Below are positions 8,287-16,504 of a stretch of DNA of 64,000 nucleotides, piece after piece. Under the pieces are notes generated by a model. The model was not told the origin of the DNA. It saw only the letters and a program-made list of their open reading frames with translations, and did not search any database. The position numbers and the translations under genes are program-made. Within the stretch, counting starts at the first letter, position 1, and every line of letters begins with the position of its first letter. Location: NCBI RefSeq assembly GCF_023634845.1, contig NZ_JAMLJL010000010.1:62001-126000 (forward strand), read 5' to 3'. Source of the stretch: Flavobacterium amniphilum (GTDB taxonomy: Bacteria > Bacteroidota > Bacteroidia > Flavobacteriales > Flavobacteriaceae).

Positions 8287-8949
8287 TTAATAGTTTTCCA
8301 TTCTCCATTTATGGTCAATCGAATCAAAGTCATGGTCAGTATAATTGTATTTACTTTTCAGTTCATCCATTTCAATGTCACGTTGGGCAGGATCCAAAAT
8401 CAACCAGAGGGTTTCATCAATCTCATCGAGATTGTCTGTTATAATTGCTTTTAATTTATTCTGAAGATAAAAACTATATTCCAAACCGGCCACAAAACCT
8501 TCTAACATCCCTCCGACAGGATACGTCACTTTATAAACATCCCGTCTGAAATGGAGTAAATTATTAAAGAGCCAGTGTATATGTAATCTTCTTTCTGTAA
8601 TGTACTCTTCCATTCCGGGATGTAATGCCGTAACGGTTTCAATGATTTTTTGGGATAGCTCCGCATTACAATGTTCTTCTCGGTCTTTAAGGAATTCACC
8701 ACCCGTCAGGTACTCAAGATTGTTCATTTCGTTTAAGTATCTTGCCCTGCTCAGTTCTTCCTTTCTTCCTCCAATGAAGTATTGCACCTGAACTTGCAGA
8801 TTGATATATTTCTTGGAAAGCCCGAATGCATCCAGTAATGACTCAATCTGTTCCAGACGAAGCCTCGCCGGTTTGCTGTCTTTAACGTGGGGGTCTTCCC
8901 ATGAATGCTGATATTCTAATATTTTATGCAATAGGTCTTTTGCGGTCAT
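8287..8949 (-). CDS. hypothetical cytoplasmic protein
   Basis: 220 residues, no signal peptide or membrane segment, predicted mostly helical and rich in Leu, Glu and Tyr. The central part (EEYITERRLHIHWLFNNLL) and the acidic C terminus carry no motif I know. It is the first gene of the minus-strand operon that continues with a lipoprotein and a secreted aspartic protease. The tight spacing supports a real gene, but I cannot assign a function. Confidence 0.6.
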   Translation of the reverse strand: MTAKDLLHKILEYQHSWEDPHVKDSKPARLRLEQIESLLDAFGLSKKYINLQVQVQYFIGGRKEELSRARYLNEMNNLEYLTGGEFLKDREEHCNAELSQKIIETVTALHPGMEEYITERRLHIHWLFNNLLHFRRDVYKVTYPVGGMLEGFVAGLEYSFYLQNKLKAIITDNLDEIDETLWLILDPAQRDIEMDELKSKYNYTDHDFDSIDHKWRMENY

Positions 8950-9035
8950 GGTTTATTATATAAATATTGTGATGGTTTGGATTTTTAGTACAAGTTGATA
9001 AAATGAAATAGGGAGTGTGTATTATTATATGCTGT

Positions 9036-9812
9036 TTAATTTTCTTTCCTTAACTCATAATATCTTTCAAAACCGATTTCTTCTAAATATTCAGGTAAAG
9101 ATGTTTTTGTTTTTTCGAATGAAATAATCTCTAATGTCTCATCAGCCAGCCTCCCAATTGTTGTTCTGTATACTGTTTCTTTTTTGGGTTCTTCGACAAA
9201 TTCAATAGTTACAATATTTGGGATTTCACGTTCTTTTTTATTTACTATTCTGTTCTCCGTAATATATGTATTTCTTTTTTCGCTTGCACTCAATTGATAA
9301 TCTATACGTATTGAGGCTAGTTTATCATGGTTCGGAATTTCTTTAAATGGAATCTCAATATTATCATACTGATTAAATTCCATGGTGGTTTCCATGTTTT
9401 TTAAATTGGAGTCAAAATCATAAATATAACCAACTTTTATAGTTCTGTTTTTAAGTTCAGATTTCTTATCAGTGCTAAATTTAAGTTGGTATTTTTCTGA
9501 AGAATCTTTTCTGAAAATTTTACGGGTATCATTTTCAAATACATCATATTGACTCGAAAAAGTATATATATTATCTTTTTTCTTCCATTTTCCTTTAACT
9601 TCTTTCCAAGTAAAGCAACTTATATGGGGACGGTGGTAAAAACTGAAAGTTGAATCAGGGGAAAGGGTTAAATCACAAAATGTGGTTTCATATGAAAGTT
9701 TATTTCTATCTTTATTGTAATATGCATTTGAATCATTTTCATAAACAACCGGCTTATTCTGGGCGATAAGAAATTGTGTGAATAGGATTGAAAGCAATAT
9801 TTTAAAATTCAT
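9036..9812 (-). CDS. hypothetical secreted protein
   Basis: 258 residues with a short signal peptide (MNFKILLSILFTQFLIAQ). The mature part is rich in Lys, Glu, Asp, Thr and Tyr with alternating beta-like segments, and no recognised domain. It lies 86 bp upstream of the three-gene operon on the same strand and may be its own unit. A repeat-filled intergenic region follows its 5' end. Probably periplasmic or surface-exposed; function unknown. Confidence 0.55.
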   Translation of the reverse strand: MNFKILLSILFTQFLIAQNKPVVYENDSNAYYNKDRNKLSYETTFCDLTLSPDSTFSFYHRPHISCFTWKEVKGKWKKKDNIYTFSSQYDVFENDTRKIFRKDSSEKYQLKFSTDKKSELKNRTIKVGYIYDFDSNLKNMETTMEFNQYDNIEIPFKEIPNHDKLASIRIDYQLSASEKRNTYITENRIVNKKEREIPNIVTIEFVEEPKKETVYRTTIGRLADETLEIISFEKTKTSLPEYLEEIGFERYYELRKEN

Positions 9813-9884
9813 TTTTAGGACTTAAATGGGTTTTGAAACTACCCCACGAATATAAACAATAAACCTCAAACCTTCAATAATCCA

Positions 9885-9932
9885 ATAACTCATAACTCAT
9901 AACTCATAACTCATAACTCATAACTCATAACT
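9885..9932. repeat. 7-bp tandem repeat (ATAACTC)
   Basis: Six perfect copies of ATAACTC (9885-9926) followed by a partial seventh. It directly precedes the 21-bp array, and 21 is three times 7. The copy number is likely variable through replication slippage. Confidence 0.9.
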
Positions 9933-9946
9933 TCTTCTTCCTTTCG

Positions 9947-10219
9947 CACGACTTTTTCTTCCTTTCGCACGATTTATTCTTATTCTTACATGACTTCTTT
10001 CTTTTCTCGCACGATTTATTCTTACTCTGACACGACTTATTTCTTTTCTCACACGACTTTTTCTTCCTTTCGCACGATTTATTCTTCCTCTGACACGACT
10101 TCTTTCTTTTCTCGCACGACTTTTTCTTCCTTTTGCACGATTTATTCTTCCTCTGACACGACTTCTTTCTTTTCTCGCACGTATTTTTTCTTACCAGACA
10201 CGTTTTTTTTAATGAATCT
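9947..10219. repeat. 21-bp minisatellite, 13 units, with 63-bp higher-order period
   Basis: Units begin with CACG (once CATG) at 9947 and then every 21 bp exactly to 10199, thirteen in all. Each is followed by AYTT and a T/C-rich tail. Units 6-8 and 9-11 nearly repeat as a 63-bp block, so subtypes alternate in threes. Because 21 is divisible by three, reading frames stay open through it (for example 9990-10229 on the plus strand), but that Ser/Thr/Phe-rich reading shows no protein character beyond the repeat. The 455-bp gap between 9813 and 10267 holds this array, the 7-bp array and no supported gene. Confidence 0.93.
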
Positions 10220-10267
10220 CAAAAAGTAAGGCATACATTTTGTAAGTACATTCTTAAAATTTATGAT

Positions 10268-10612
10268 ATGTTATACTTCAATTTTAACCGCATCTTTAAA
10301 ATGAAAGGAATTCATCGTCCTTTTACACATATGACTTCACTTGGTTATTCCGGCAGTTTTGCCACAAAGATGACACACAACGATGTTCGTCAAATGAACC
10401 TGGATATACTGGAGAAAATCTGCCGGGATTTCAATTGTACACCCAATGATCTCATTGATTTTAAACCATCCGCAAATAGTGCGCTTCCAAAAGACCACGC
10501 TCTCCATTCATTAACGAAAACCGAAGTTGATAACGGGCTTCAGGAGAAAATTAACACGCTCACGGCCGATAAAATTCAGCAAATACACGATATCATTAAA
10601 AATATGGAGTAA
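10268..10612 (+). CDS. XRE-family helix-turn-helix regulator (HTH_26-like)
   Basis: A 114-residue protein. The first ~70 residues match the Cro/C1-type HTH common in Bacteroidota: MLYFNFNRIFKMKGI, then GYSGSFATKM as the turn and recognition region, then LDILEKICRDFNCTPNDLI. The C-terminal ~40 residues are a helical tail, perhaps for dimerisation. It starts 48 bp after the 21-bp repeat array and ends 22 bp before the B12-binding radical SAM gene, so it may regulate that gene and be cotranscribed with it. Its ligand and operator are unknown; the phased repeat just upstream is one candidate binding region. Confidence 0.8.
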   Translation: MLYFNFNRIFKMKGIHRPFTHMTSLGYSGSFATKMTHNDVRQMNLDILEKICRDFNCTPNDLIDFKPSANSALPKDHALHSLTKTEVDNGLQEKINTLTADKIQQIHDIIKNME

Positions 10613-10634
10613 TTTTGCCGCATAATCGTTTGCA

Positions 10635-12827
10635 ATGTACAGTACCCTGCTTATCACACCGCCTTTTACACAGCTCAATACGCCGTATCCGGCAACGGCT
10701 TACCTGAAAGGTTTTCTCAATACTAAGTCCATTTCGTCTTTTCAGATGGATTTGGGTATCGAAGTGATTCTGGAATTGTTTTCCAAAGCGGGTCTGACGA
10801 ATGTTTTTGATTTTGTTGCCGGTGATGTGACCGAAATGTCGCAAAACTCTGAGCGTATCTTCGCATTAAAAACCGAATACCTGAAAACAATTGATGCGGT
10901 AATCGAATTCCTGCAAGGGAAGAATCCTACCTTGGCACGCCAAATGTGTTCCGGGAATTTCCTCCCCGAAGCTTCACGCTTCAGCCAGCTGGATGACATG
11001 GACTGGGCTTTCGGTTCCATGGGGATGCAGGATAAAGCAAAGCACCTGGCGACGTTATACCTGGAGGATCTTTCTGATTTTATCGTCGAATGCATCGATG
11101 AGAACTTTGGTTTTAGCCGCTACGCAGAACGTCTCGGTAGAAGTGCCAACTCGTTCGATGAATTATATGATTACCTGCAGACTGAGCCCACATACATTGA
11201 TCATATAACCCTGCGTCTTCTGGATTTGCAGTTGCAGAAGGAGGATAAACCTCAATTGGTTTGTTTCTCGGTCCCGTTTCCGGGAAATCTGTACAGTGCG
11301 TTCCGTTGTGCGCAGTTCATAAAAGAAAATTACCCTGAGATTAAGGTATCTATGGGAGGTGGTTTCCCTAATACCGAATTAAGGGACCTGAAGGATGCCC
11401 GCGTTTTCGAATTCTTTGACTTCATCACTCTCGATGACGGGGAGTTACCAATAGAACTTTTATTAAATGCAATAGAGGTGGCTGAGCCTGTCGAAGTCAG
11501 AAGAACATTCCTCCTTGAAAATGGGGAAGTGGTCTATAAAAACACGACGACCCGCCACGATTATAAACAGAGTGAAGTGGGTACGCCTGATTACACCGGT
11601 TTGTTACTGGATAAGTACATTTCGGTAATCGAGATTGCTAATCCCATGCACAGTCTCTGGAGTGACGGCCGCTGGAATAAACTGACCATGGCGCACGGTT
11701 GCTACTGGGGGAAGTGTACCTTCTGTGATATTTCCCTGGATTATATTAAGGTCTATGAACCCATTCATGCTAAAACGCTGGTGGATAGGATGGAGGAACT
11801 TATCGAACAAACCGGGGAGAATGGTTTCCATTTTGTCGACGAAGCAGCTCCGCCTGCATTGATGCGCGAAGTGGCACTGGAAATCCTGAGGCGTAATTTA
11901 ACGGTGACGTGGTGGACAAACATTCGCTTCGAAAAGAGTTTTACCGCCGATTTGTGTGTTTTATTGAAAGCCTCAGGTTGTATCGCCGTGTCGGGCGGAC
12001 TCGAAGTGGCTTCCGACCGTCTTTTGGAATTAATCAAGAAGGGGGTAACCGTTGAACAGGTAGCAAAGGTAACACGCAACTTCACTGAATCGGGGATTAT
12101 GGTGCATGCGTACCTGATGTACGGGTATCCCACGCAAACCATTCAGGAAACTATCGACAGCCTCGAAATGGTACGCCAAATGTTCGAACTGGGAATCCTG
12201 CAATCGGGTTTCTGGCACCAGTTTGCCATGACAGCACACAGCCCCGTAGGGATGAACCCGGAGGAATTCGGGGTAACACCGCAGCTTAACGAAATCTCTT
12301 TCGCAAATAACGATATTCAGTTCAAGGATAAAACAGGAATCAACCACGATAAGTTTAGCTTCGGCCTGAAAAAGTCATTGTTCAATTACATGCACGGTAT
12401 CTGTTTTGATTATCCGTTACAGGATTGGTTCGACTTTAAAATCCCCAACACTAAAATCAATCCTGATTTTATCTACGATTGTTTACAGGAGGAAAATCAT
12501 CTGCAAATCAAACCAAACGCTAAAATTGTCTGGATTGGCGGTAATCCTTCTGCCGAATTGTTTACAAAATCCAAAAAAGGGAACTCCTGGGAAATGATGA
12601 AACTTACTTTCCACGATAAGCGCGAATCGTTCGACATCACCGTGGAAAAGGATAAAGGGGAATGGCTGAAAGGTATCCTGGACAAAATCGCCGTGACAAA
12701 AGAGAAACGGAATAACTTCCAGGAAATCAAAACCGATTTTGAAAATAACGGCCTGGATGACTTTGAATTGTTCTGGTTTTCAAAGCCAATGCAAACCCTT
12801 AAAGAAAGCAATCTGCTGGTTTTATAA
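10635..12827 (+). CDS. B12-binding-domain radical SAM protein
   Basis: 730 residues. A cobalamin-binding-like Rossmann region around 205-300 (VCFSVPFPGNLYSAFRC, then VSMGGGFPNTEL and TLDDGELPIE) precedes a radical SAM domain. The cluster motif is Cys356, Cys361, Cys364 in GCYWGKCTFCD, spaced CX4CX2C instead of the usual CX3CX2C. A GLEVASDRLLELIKKG segment and VHAYLMYGYPTQT fit the B12 radical SAM superfamily (BchE, MiaB-like methylase relatives). Such enzymes methylate or rearrange substrates. The substrate is unknown and no natural-product genes flank it. It follows an XRE regulator. Codon use looks more GC-rich than the adjoining peptide cluster. Confidence 0.82.
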   Translation: MYSTLLITPPFTQLNTPYPATAYLKGFLNTKSISSFQMDLGIEVILELFSKAGLTNVFDFVAGDVTEMSQNSERIFALKTEYLKTIDAVIEFLQGKNPTLARQMCSGNFLPEASRFSQLDDMDWAFGSMGMQDKAKHLATLYLEDLSDFIVECIDENFGFSRYAERLGRSANSFDELYDYLQTEPTYIDHITLRLLDLQLQKEDKPQLVCFSVPFPGNLYSAFRCAQFIKENYPEIKVSMGGGFPNTELRDLKDARVFEFFDFITLDDGELPIELLLNAIEVAEPVEVRRTFLLENGEVVYKNTTTRHDYKQSEVGTPDYTGLLLDKYISVIEIANPMHSLWSDGRWNKLTMAHGCYWGKCTFCDISLDYIKVYEPIHAKTLVDRMEELIEQTGENGFHFVDEAAPPALMREVALEILRRNLTVTWWTNIRFEKSFTADLCVLLKASGCIAVSGGLEVASDRLLELIKKGVTVEQVAKVTRNFTESGIMVHAYLMYGYPTQTIQETIDSLEMVRQMFELGILQSGFWHQFAMTAHSPVGMNPEEFGVTPQLNEISFANNDIQFKDKTGINHDKFSFGLKKSLFNYMHGICFDYPLQDWFDFKIPNTKINPDFIYDCLQEENHLQIKPNAKIVWIGGNPSAELFTKSKKGNSWEMMKLTFHDKRESFDITVEKDKGEWLKGILDKIAVTKEKRNNFQEIKTDFENNGLDDFELFWFSKPMQTLKESNLLVL

Positions 12828-12929
12828 CCCGTCGGATTGTTTTTGAAATGTTGTTTTTATCATTATTCTTGTATTTTTTGTTAAATAATTATAATTTCAC
12901 TAAGTTTATATTGAATATAAGCGGATCAC

Positions 12930-15035
12930 ATGAAAAAAATCGACAAACTTTCAATCTACTCGAAGTTACTCTTGTTGATTTTTGTTTCCAGCGTCGCATT
13001 TATACTACTTTTTCTATACCTTTTTTATTATACACTCAAGCAGGAGGATGAAGTATATGCCATGTCGCAAAAGCAGCTCAATGATGAGGTGAAATCCCTC
13101 ATGGAGCTCAACTCTGAATCGCATATTTCTACCATTATCGATATTACATATTGGGACGAACTGGTGAAGTATATTAAAACCAAAGACCAGAAATGGTTTG
13201 ATGATACCATCGCCAGTGCCATCGATATGTATTTTGTCGAATACCTCGGGGTATATGAGCTGAACGGAAATAAATTAGGGGAGAAATACACGCATGAAAT
13301 CAAACAGCCGGTTTCATTTATTACCAAACAGCTGCTGAATGAGGTGTATAAAAAGAAACTCATTACGTTTTATGCAAAAGTACCGGAAGGATACGCCGAA
13401 GTTTTTATGGCAACCATCCATCCTTCAAATGATCCCAATAAGGTGAAAACAAAACCGGAAGGCTACTTTGTTATGGTGCGGCTTCTGGATGCCGGATACA
13501 TTAAAAGACTGGAACAAATCAGTACGGCAAAAGTTTTTTTCTCTGACTCCGAAAATGAAAAGTTATTCTTCGATGATTACATTCAGGGATTCCATACTTT
13601 AAAATCCTGGAACGGGGATAAAGTGACAGACATCGTTTTTAAAAGGAAGTTCTATGTGAATTTCAACGATACCGAGAAGATTCTGTTGATTATCATGTTT
13701 GCCTTTATCTTGTTTTTAGTGATATATACACTGTTCTTACGGCGCTGGGTTTCAAAACCACTGTCATTAACCACAGAAATCCTTGAGAAGGGTAACAAAA
13801 AGGCAATCAAAAAATTAAAATCATCCCCGGGGGAATTCAGAAGAATAGGAATCTTGTTTGATGAGGCTTTTTCACAACGGAAACAACTGGAAAAAGCTAA
13901 GGCAAAGGCTGAAGAAAGTGACCAACTTAAAACGGCTTTCCTGACGAATCTGTCGCACGAAATCAGAACTCCTATGAATGCTATCATTGGTTTCTCGGAA
14001 CTACTGAAGGAAAAGGATATCGACGAAGAGGAGAAATTAAATTACATCAAGATCATTAATAAGAGTGGTACAAATCTGGTTTCCATTATTGATGATCTGA
14101 TCGAAATGTCTAAAATTGACTCGAATCAGGTGAAACCGAAAATCTCAAGCGTAAACCTGGAATCTTGTATGAATGAATTGTATAAATCAATTGCGATTAC
14201 CATTTCAAAGGACAAAAACATAGAATTCCGCTTGGTGGAAGCTAATTATCCGCTAACAACCAGAATCCTTATTGATGAAATCAAACTGAAACAGGTACTG
14301 ATTAATCTAATTACAAATGCTGTGAAGTTTACCAACTCAGGGTTTGTAGAATTTGGATACAATAAAAGCACTGACGGAACCGAAATTCATTTCTTTGTAA
14401 GGGATTCCGGCCTTGGAATCGATAAGGAAGACCAGCCTTTTATCTTCGACCGGTTCAGAAGGGTTGATAGTGATTATTCCATTAAAGTGGGCGGACTCGG
14501 ATTAGGATTGGCTATCTCGAAGGCTTACGTACACTTAATGGGCGGTACGATTCATCTGGATTCTAAAATGGGAGTGGGGTCAACTTTTAATTTTACCATT
14601 CCGTTGGTTGTCGATACAGATACGTCCAGAAAATTCAGAACCAAGGAAGAAGCAAAAGAAGATGTGTATGATAAAGAAATCACAATTTTAGTTGCCGAAG
14701 ACGATAATATCAATTACTTGCTGATCGAAAAACTCCTGAAAATGAAGCATTATAATGTGATCAGGGCAAAAGACGGTATCGAAGCAATTGATATCTGTGA
14801 AGGGGATGAAGAAATTAATTTAATCCTGATGGATATCAAAATGCCGGGAATGAGTGGTTATGATGCTTTTGCTAAAGTGAAAGATGCAAGGCCAAAGGTG
14901 CCGGTCATAGCACAAACTGCTTTCTCCTCAACGGATGAAATTGAGCGCATCCAAAAGTTTGGTTTCGACAGCTATATTACCAAGCCGCTGGACAAAGCCA
15001 AATTATATGAAATGATTGATACCTTCTTAAAATAA
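12930..15035 (+). CDS. hybrid sensor histidine kinase with CHASE4 domain
   Basis: 701 residues. Order: transmembrane segment ~12-35; periplasmic sensor with the CHASE4-like pattern ITYWDELVKYI; second transmembrane segment ~248-270; linker or HAMP; HisKA with phosphoacceptor His343 (NLSHEIRTPMN); HATPase with INLITNAVKF, DSGLGI and GGLGLGLAISK; and a C-terminal receiver with phosphoacceptor Asp635 (LILMDIKMPGMSG) and a conserved Lys in YITKPLD. It probably phosphorylates its own receiver and passes the signal to a separate protein not encoded beside it. A possible promoter (TTG, 20 bp, TAAGTTTA) lies just upstream. The sensed signal is unknown. Confidence 0.92.
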   Translation: MKKIDKLSIYSKLLLLIFVSSVAFILLFLYLFYYTLKQEDEVYAMSQKQLNDEVKSLMELNSESHISTIIDITYWDELVKYIKTKDQKWFDDTIASAIDMYFVEYLGVYELNGNKLGEKYTHEIKQPVSFITKQLLNEVYKKKLITFYAKVPEGYAEVFMATIHPSNDPNKVKTKPEGYFVMVRLLDAGYIKRLEQISTAKVFFSDSENEKLFFDDYIQGFHTLKSWNGDKVTDIVFKRKFYVNFNDTEKILLIIMFAFILFLVIYTLFLRRWVSKPLSLTTEILEKGNKKAIKKLKSSPGEFRRIGILFDEAFSQRKQLEKAKAKAEESDQLKTAFLTNLSHEIRTPMNAIIGFSELLKEKDIDEEEKLNYIKIINKSGTNLVSIIDDLIEMSKIDSNQVKPKISSVNLESCMNELYKSIAITISKDKNIEFRLVEANYPLTTRILIDEIKLKQVLINLITNAVKFTNSGFVEFGYNKSTDGTEIHFFVRDSGLGIDKEDQPFIFDRFRRVDSDYSIKVGGLGLGLAISKAYVHLMGGTIHLDSKMGVGSTFNFTIPLVVDTDTSRKFRTKEEAKEDVYDKEITILVAEDDNINYLLIEKLLKMKHYNVIRAKDGIEAIDICEGDEEINLILMDIKMPGMSGYDAFAKVKDARPKVPVIAQTAFSSTDEIERIQKFGFDSYITKPLDKAKLYEMIDTFLK

Positions 15036-15065
15036 AAATAGTTTCCATGGTGTGGAAACTATTTT
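15035..15065. terminator. bidirectional intrinsic terminator
   Basis: A 13-bp stem (A-rich then TAGTTTCCA, matching TGGAAACTA then T-rich) with a 5-nt loop. It is A-rich on the left and T-rich on the right, so it serves both the histidine kinase on the plus strand and the convergent YfbU-family gene. Confidence 0.85.
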
Positions 15066-15096
15066 AAACCCTAGAAATTGTATATAGATACAAATA

Positions 15097-15648
15097 TTAC
15101 ACTGCTAATTGAAATGGAATTTTATTACTAGGATTGGCGACAACGTTAATCATCTGTTCTATATCTTTTTTACTGAATTCATATTTATCATTATCAAGCA
15201 GATAAATCTGATATTCTAACATACGCTTGTATTTGGGTAATTGGAATTCATCTGCTGATACCGAATAAACAGCCAGGTGTTCCTGCCATAAATCCATTTT
15301 TTCAATCATGAATTCCAAATAATGGTAATGTTGGTCTTTGCGGGCATTAAAACCTTCAAATTTGATTTTATCAAGGTCAAGTCCTTTTTTATCTTCCAAT
15401 GACATTTTTTTCAAAGCATCATTGATCCTTTTATACATGAATAAAATCTGGGTGGTTTCTTCACATACTTCCAAAGAAATTTCTTCAGGTGCTACATCAA
15501 ACACTTCATAGTATCTTTCTGTAAAACCGTTTTCAAGGATTTCAATTTTTAATTCGTAATCTTCTGGAGTGTCTTCAATTTTGGAAAGAATTCGGTACTG
15601 ATTGGCAAGAATTTGTCTTTCAACGATGGATAGTGTTTCTGGAATCAT
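15097..15648 (-). CDS. YfbU family protein
   Basis: 183 residues from the ATG at 15648. The pattern matches the YfbU family of E. coli (about 165 residues): ERQILANQYRILSKI near the N terminus, FEGFNARKD in the middle, YKRMLEYQIYLL, and KKDIEQMINVV near the end. The family's function is not established. A longer reading from 15675 is unlikely, because a perfect TAnnTTTG -7 element (15669-15676, minus strand) overlaps that ATG. The gene stands alone and converges on the hybrid kinase. YfbU is best known from Gammaproteobacteria, so its history here may be worth a tree. Confidence 0.82.
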   Translation of the reverse strand: MIPETLSIVERQILANQYRILSKIEDTPEDYELKIEILENGFTERYYEVFDVAPEEISLEVCEETTQILFMYKRINDALKKMSLEDKKGLDLDKIKFEGFNARKDQHYHYLEFMIEKMDLWQEHLAVYSVSADEFQLPKYKRMLEYQIYLLDNDKYEFSKKDIEQMINVVANPSNKIPFQLAV

Positions 15649-15668
15649 AGTTGTAAATTTTCTTATTA

Positions 15669-15676
15669 CAAACATA
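15669..15676 (-). promoter_or_regulatory. -7 promoter element of the YfbU-family gene
   Basis: The minus strand reads TATGTTTG, a match to the Bacteroidota -7 consensus TAnnTTTG. It ends 20 bp before the ATG at 15648. No good -33 TTG is seen at the usual distance. Confidence 0.5.
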
Positions 15677-15812
15677 AGCGGTTATCCCCAGTATTTACTA
15701 TGGTTTTACCGTACGAAATGTTAAACTTAAGGTTAAGAAACGGGTTGTTTTCCCTTTTCCCGACTAATGATTTCAGGGGTAATATTGAGGTAATTATTTA
15801 TTTAAATTAAAT

Positions 15813-16502
15813 TTACCCGGTTGTTGAAAACCGGAAACCGATTCCATGAAGATTTTCAATCGAAATGCCTTCTTCATTTGCAATTATTTTCCGTAATCTG
15901 GAAATAAACACATCAAGACTTCTACCCATAAAATAATCATCATCTCCCCAAAGCGATTTCAGGATTTCTTCGCGTTTTAAAACCACATTCTTGTTATCGA
16001 GGAACAGTTTTAACAGTTCAGCTTCCCTTTGGGTCAAGGTTGTTTTTTCTTCCCCGGAAACAACAAAGTAGTTTTTACTGTCAAACTGGTATTTGCCAAG
16101 CTTGTAAATGCTCTTATCGACAGGTTCGCTTTTTGCAGATCGCTTGATGAAGACTTCAATTTTTAAAAGTAATTCCTCAATACTGAAAGGTTTGACCAGA
16201 TAATCATCGGCTCCAAGACGTAATCCTTTTATACGGTCTTCTTTTAAGGTTTTCGCCGAAAGAAAAATGATGGGAATCTGGGTATTGGTTTTCCGGATCA
16301 TTTCGGCTAGTTCAAATCCATCCATTTTAGGCATCATGATATCCAGTATGCAAATATCAAATTCATTGTTTTTAAAAGCTTCATAAGTCATTTCGCCATC
16401 TTGACAATGGGTAACGTCATAATTGTTCTGTTCCAGATTGTCTTTGGTCAGGAAAGCTAATGTTTCGTCATCTTCGGCGTATAAAATTTTAATCTTGGCC
16501 AT
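15813..16502 (-). CDS. OmpR-family response regulator, RprY-like
   Basis: 229 residues. The receiver has acidic pocket EDD (10-12), phosphoacceptor Asp54 (CILDIMMPKMDG) and Lys104 (DDYLVKPF). A winged-helix DNA-binding domain follows (TLTQREAELLKLF, then SLDVFISRLRKII). The receiver closely resembles RprY of Bacteroides, including IPIIFLSAKTLKEDR. It starts 2 bp after the kinase gene ends, so the two form one operon. Three GTTAAC sites in the upstream divergent region, spaced in steps of 11 bp, are a likely operator for it and for autoregulation. Confidence 0.93.
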   Translation of the reverse strand: MAKIKILYAEDDETLAFLTKDNLEQNNYDVTHCQDGEMTYEAFKNNEFDICILDIMMPKMDGFELAEMIRKTNTQIPIIFLSAKTLKEDRIKGLRLGADDYLVKPFSIEELLLKIEVFIKRSAKSEPVDKSIYKLGKYQFDSKNYFVVSGEEKTTLTQREAELLKLFLDNKNVVLKREEILKSLWGDDDYFMGRSLDVFISRLRKIIANEEGISIENLHGIGFRFSTTG

Positions 16503-16504
16503 AT

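Noticed and set aside
9947..10219. CRISPR array
   Set aside because: The units are contiguous, with no unique spacers, and no cas genes are near.
9990..10229. Open 79-codon reading across the 21-bp array
   Set aside because: It is open only because 21 is divisible by three. It is all Ser/Thr/Phe repeat with no protein features, and I see no promoter for it.
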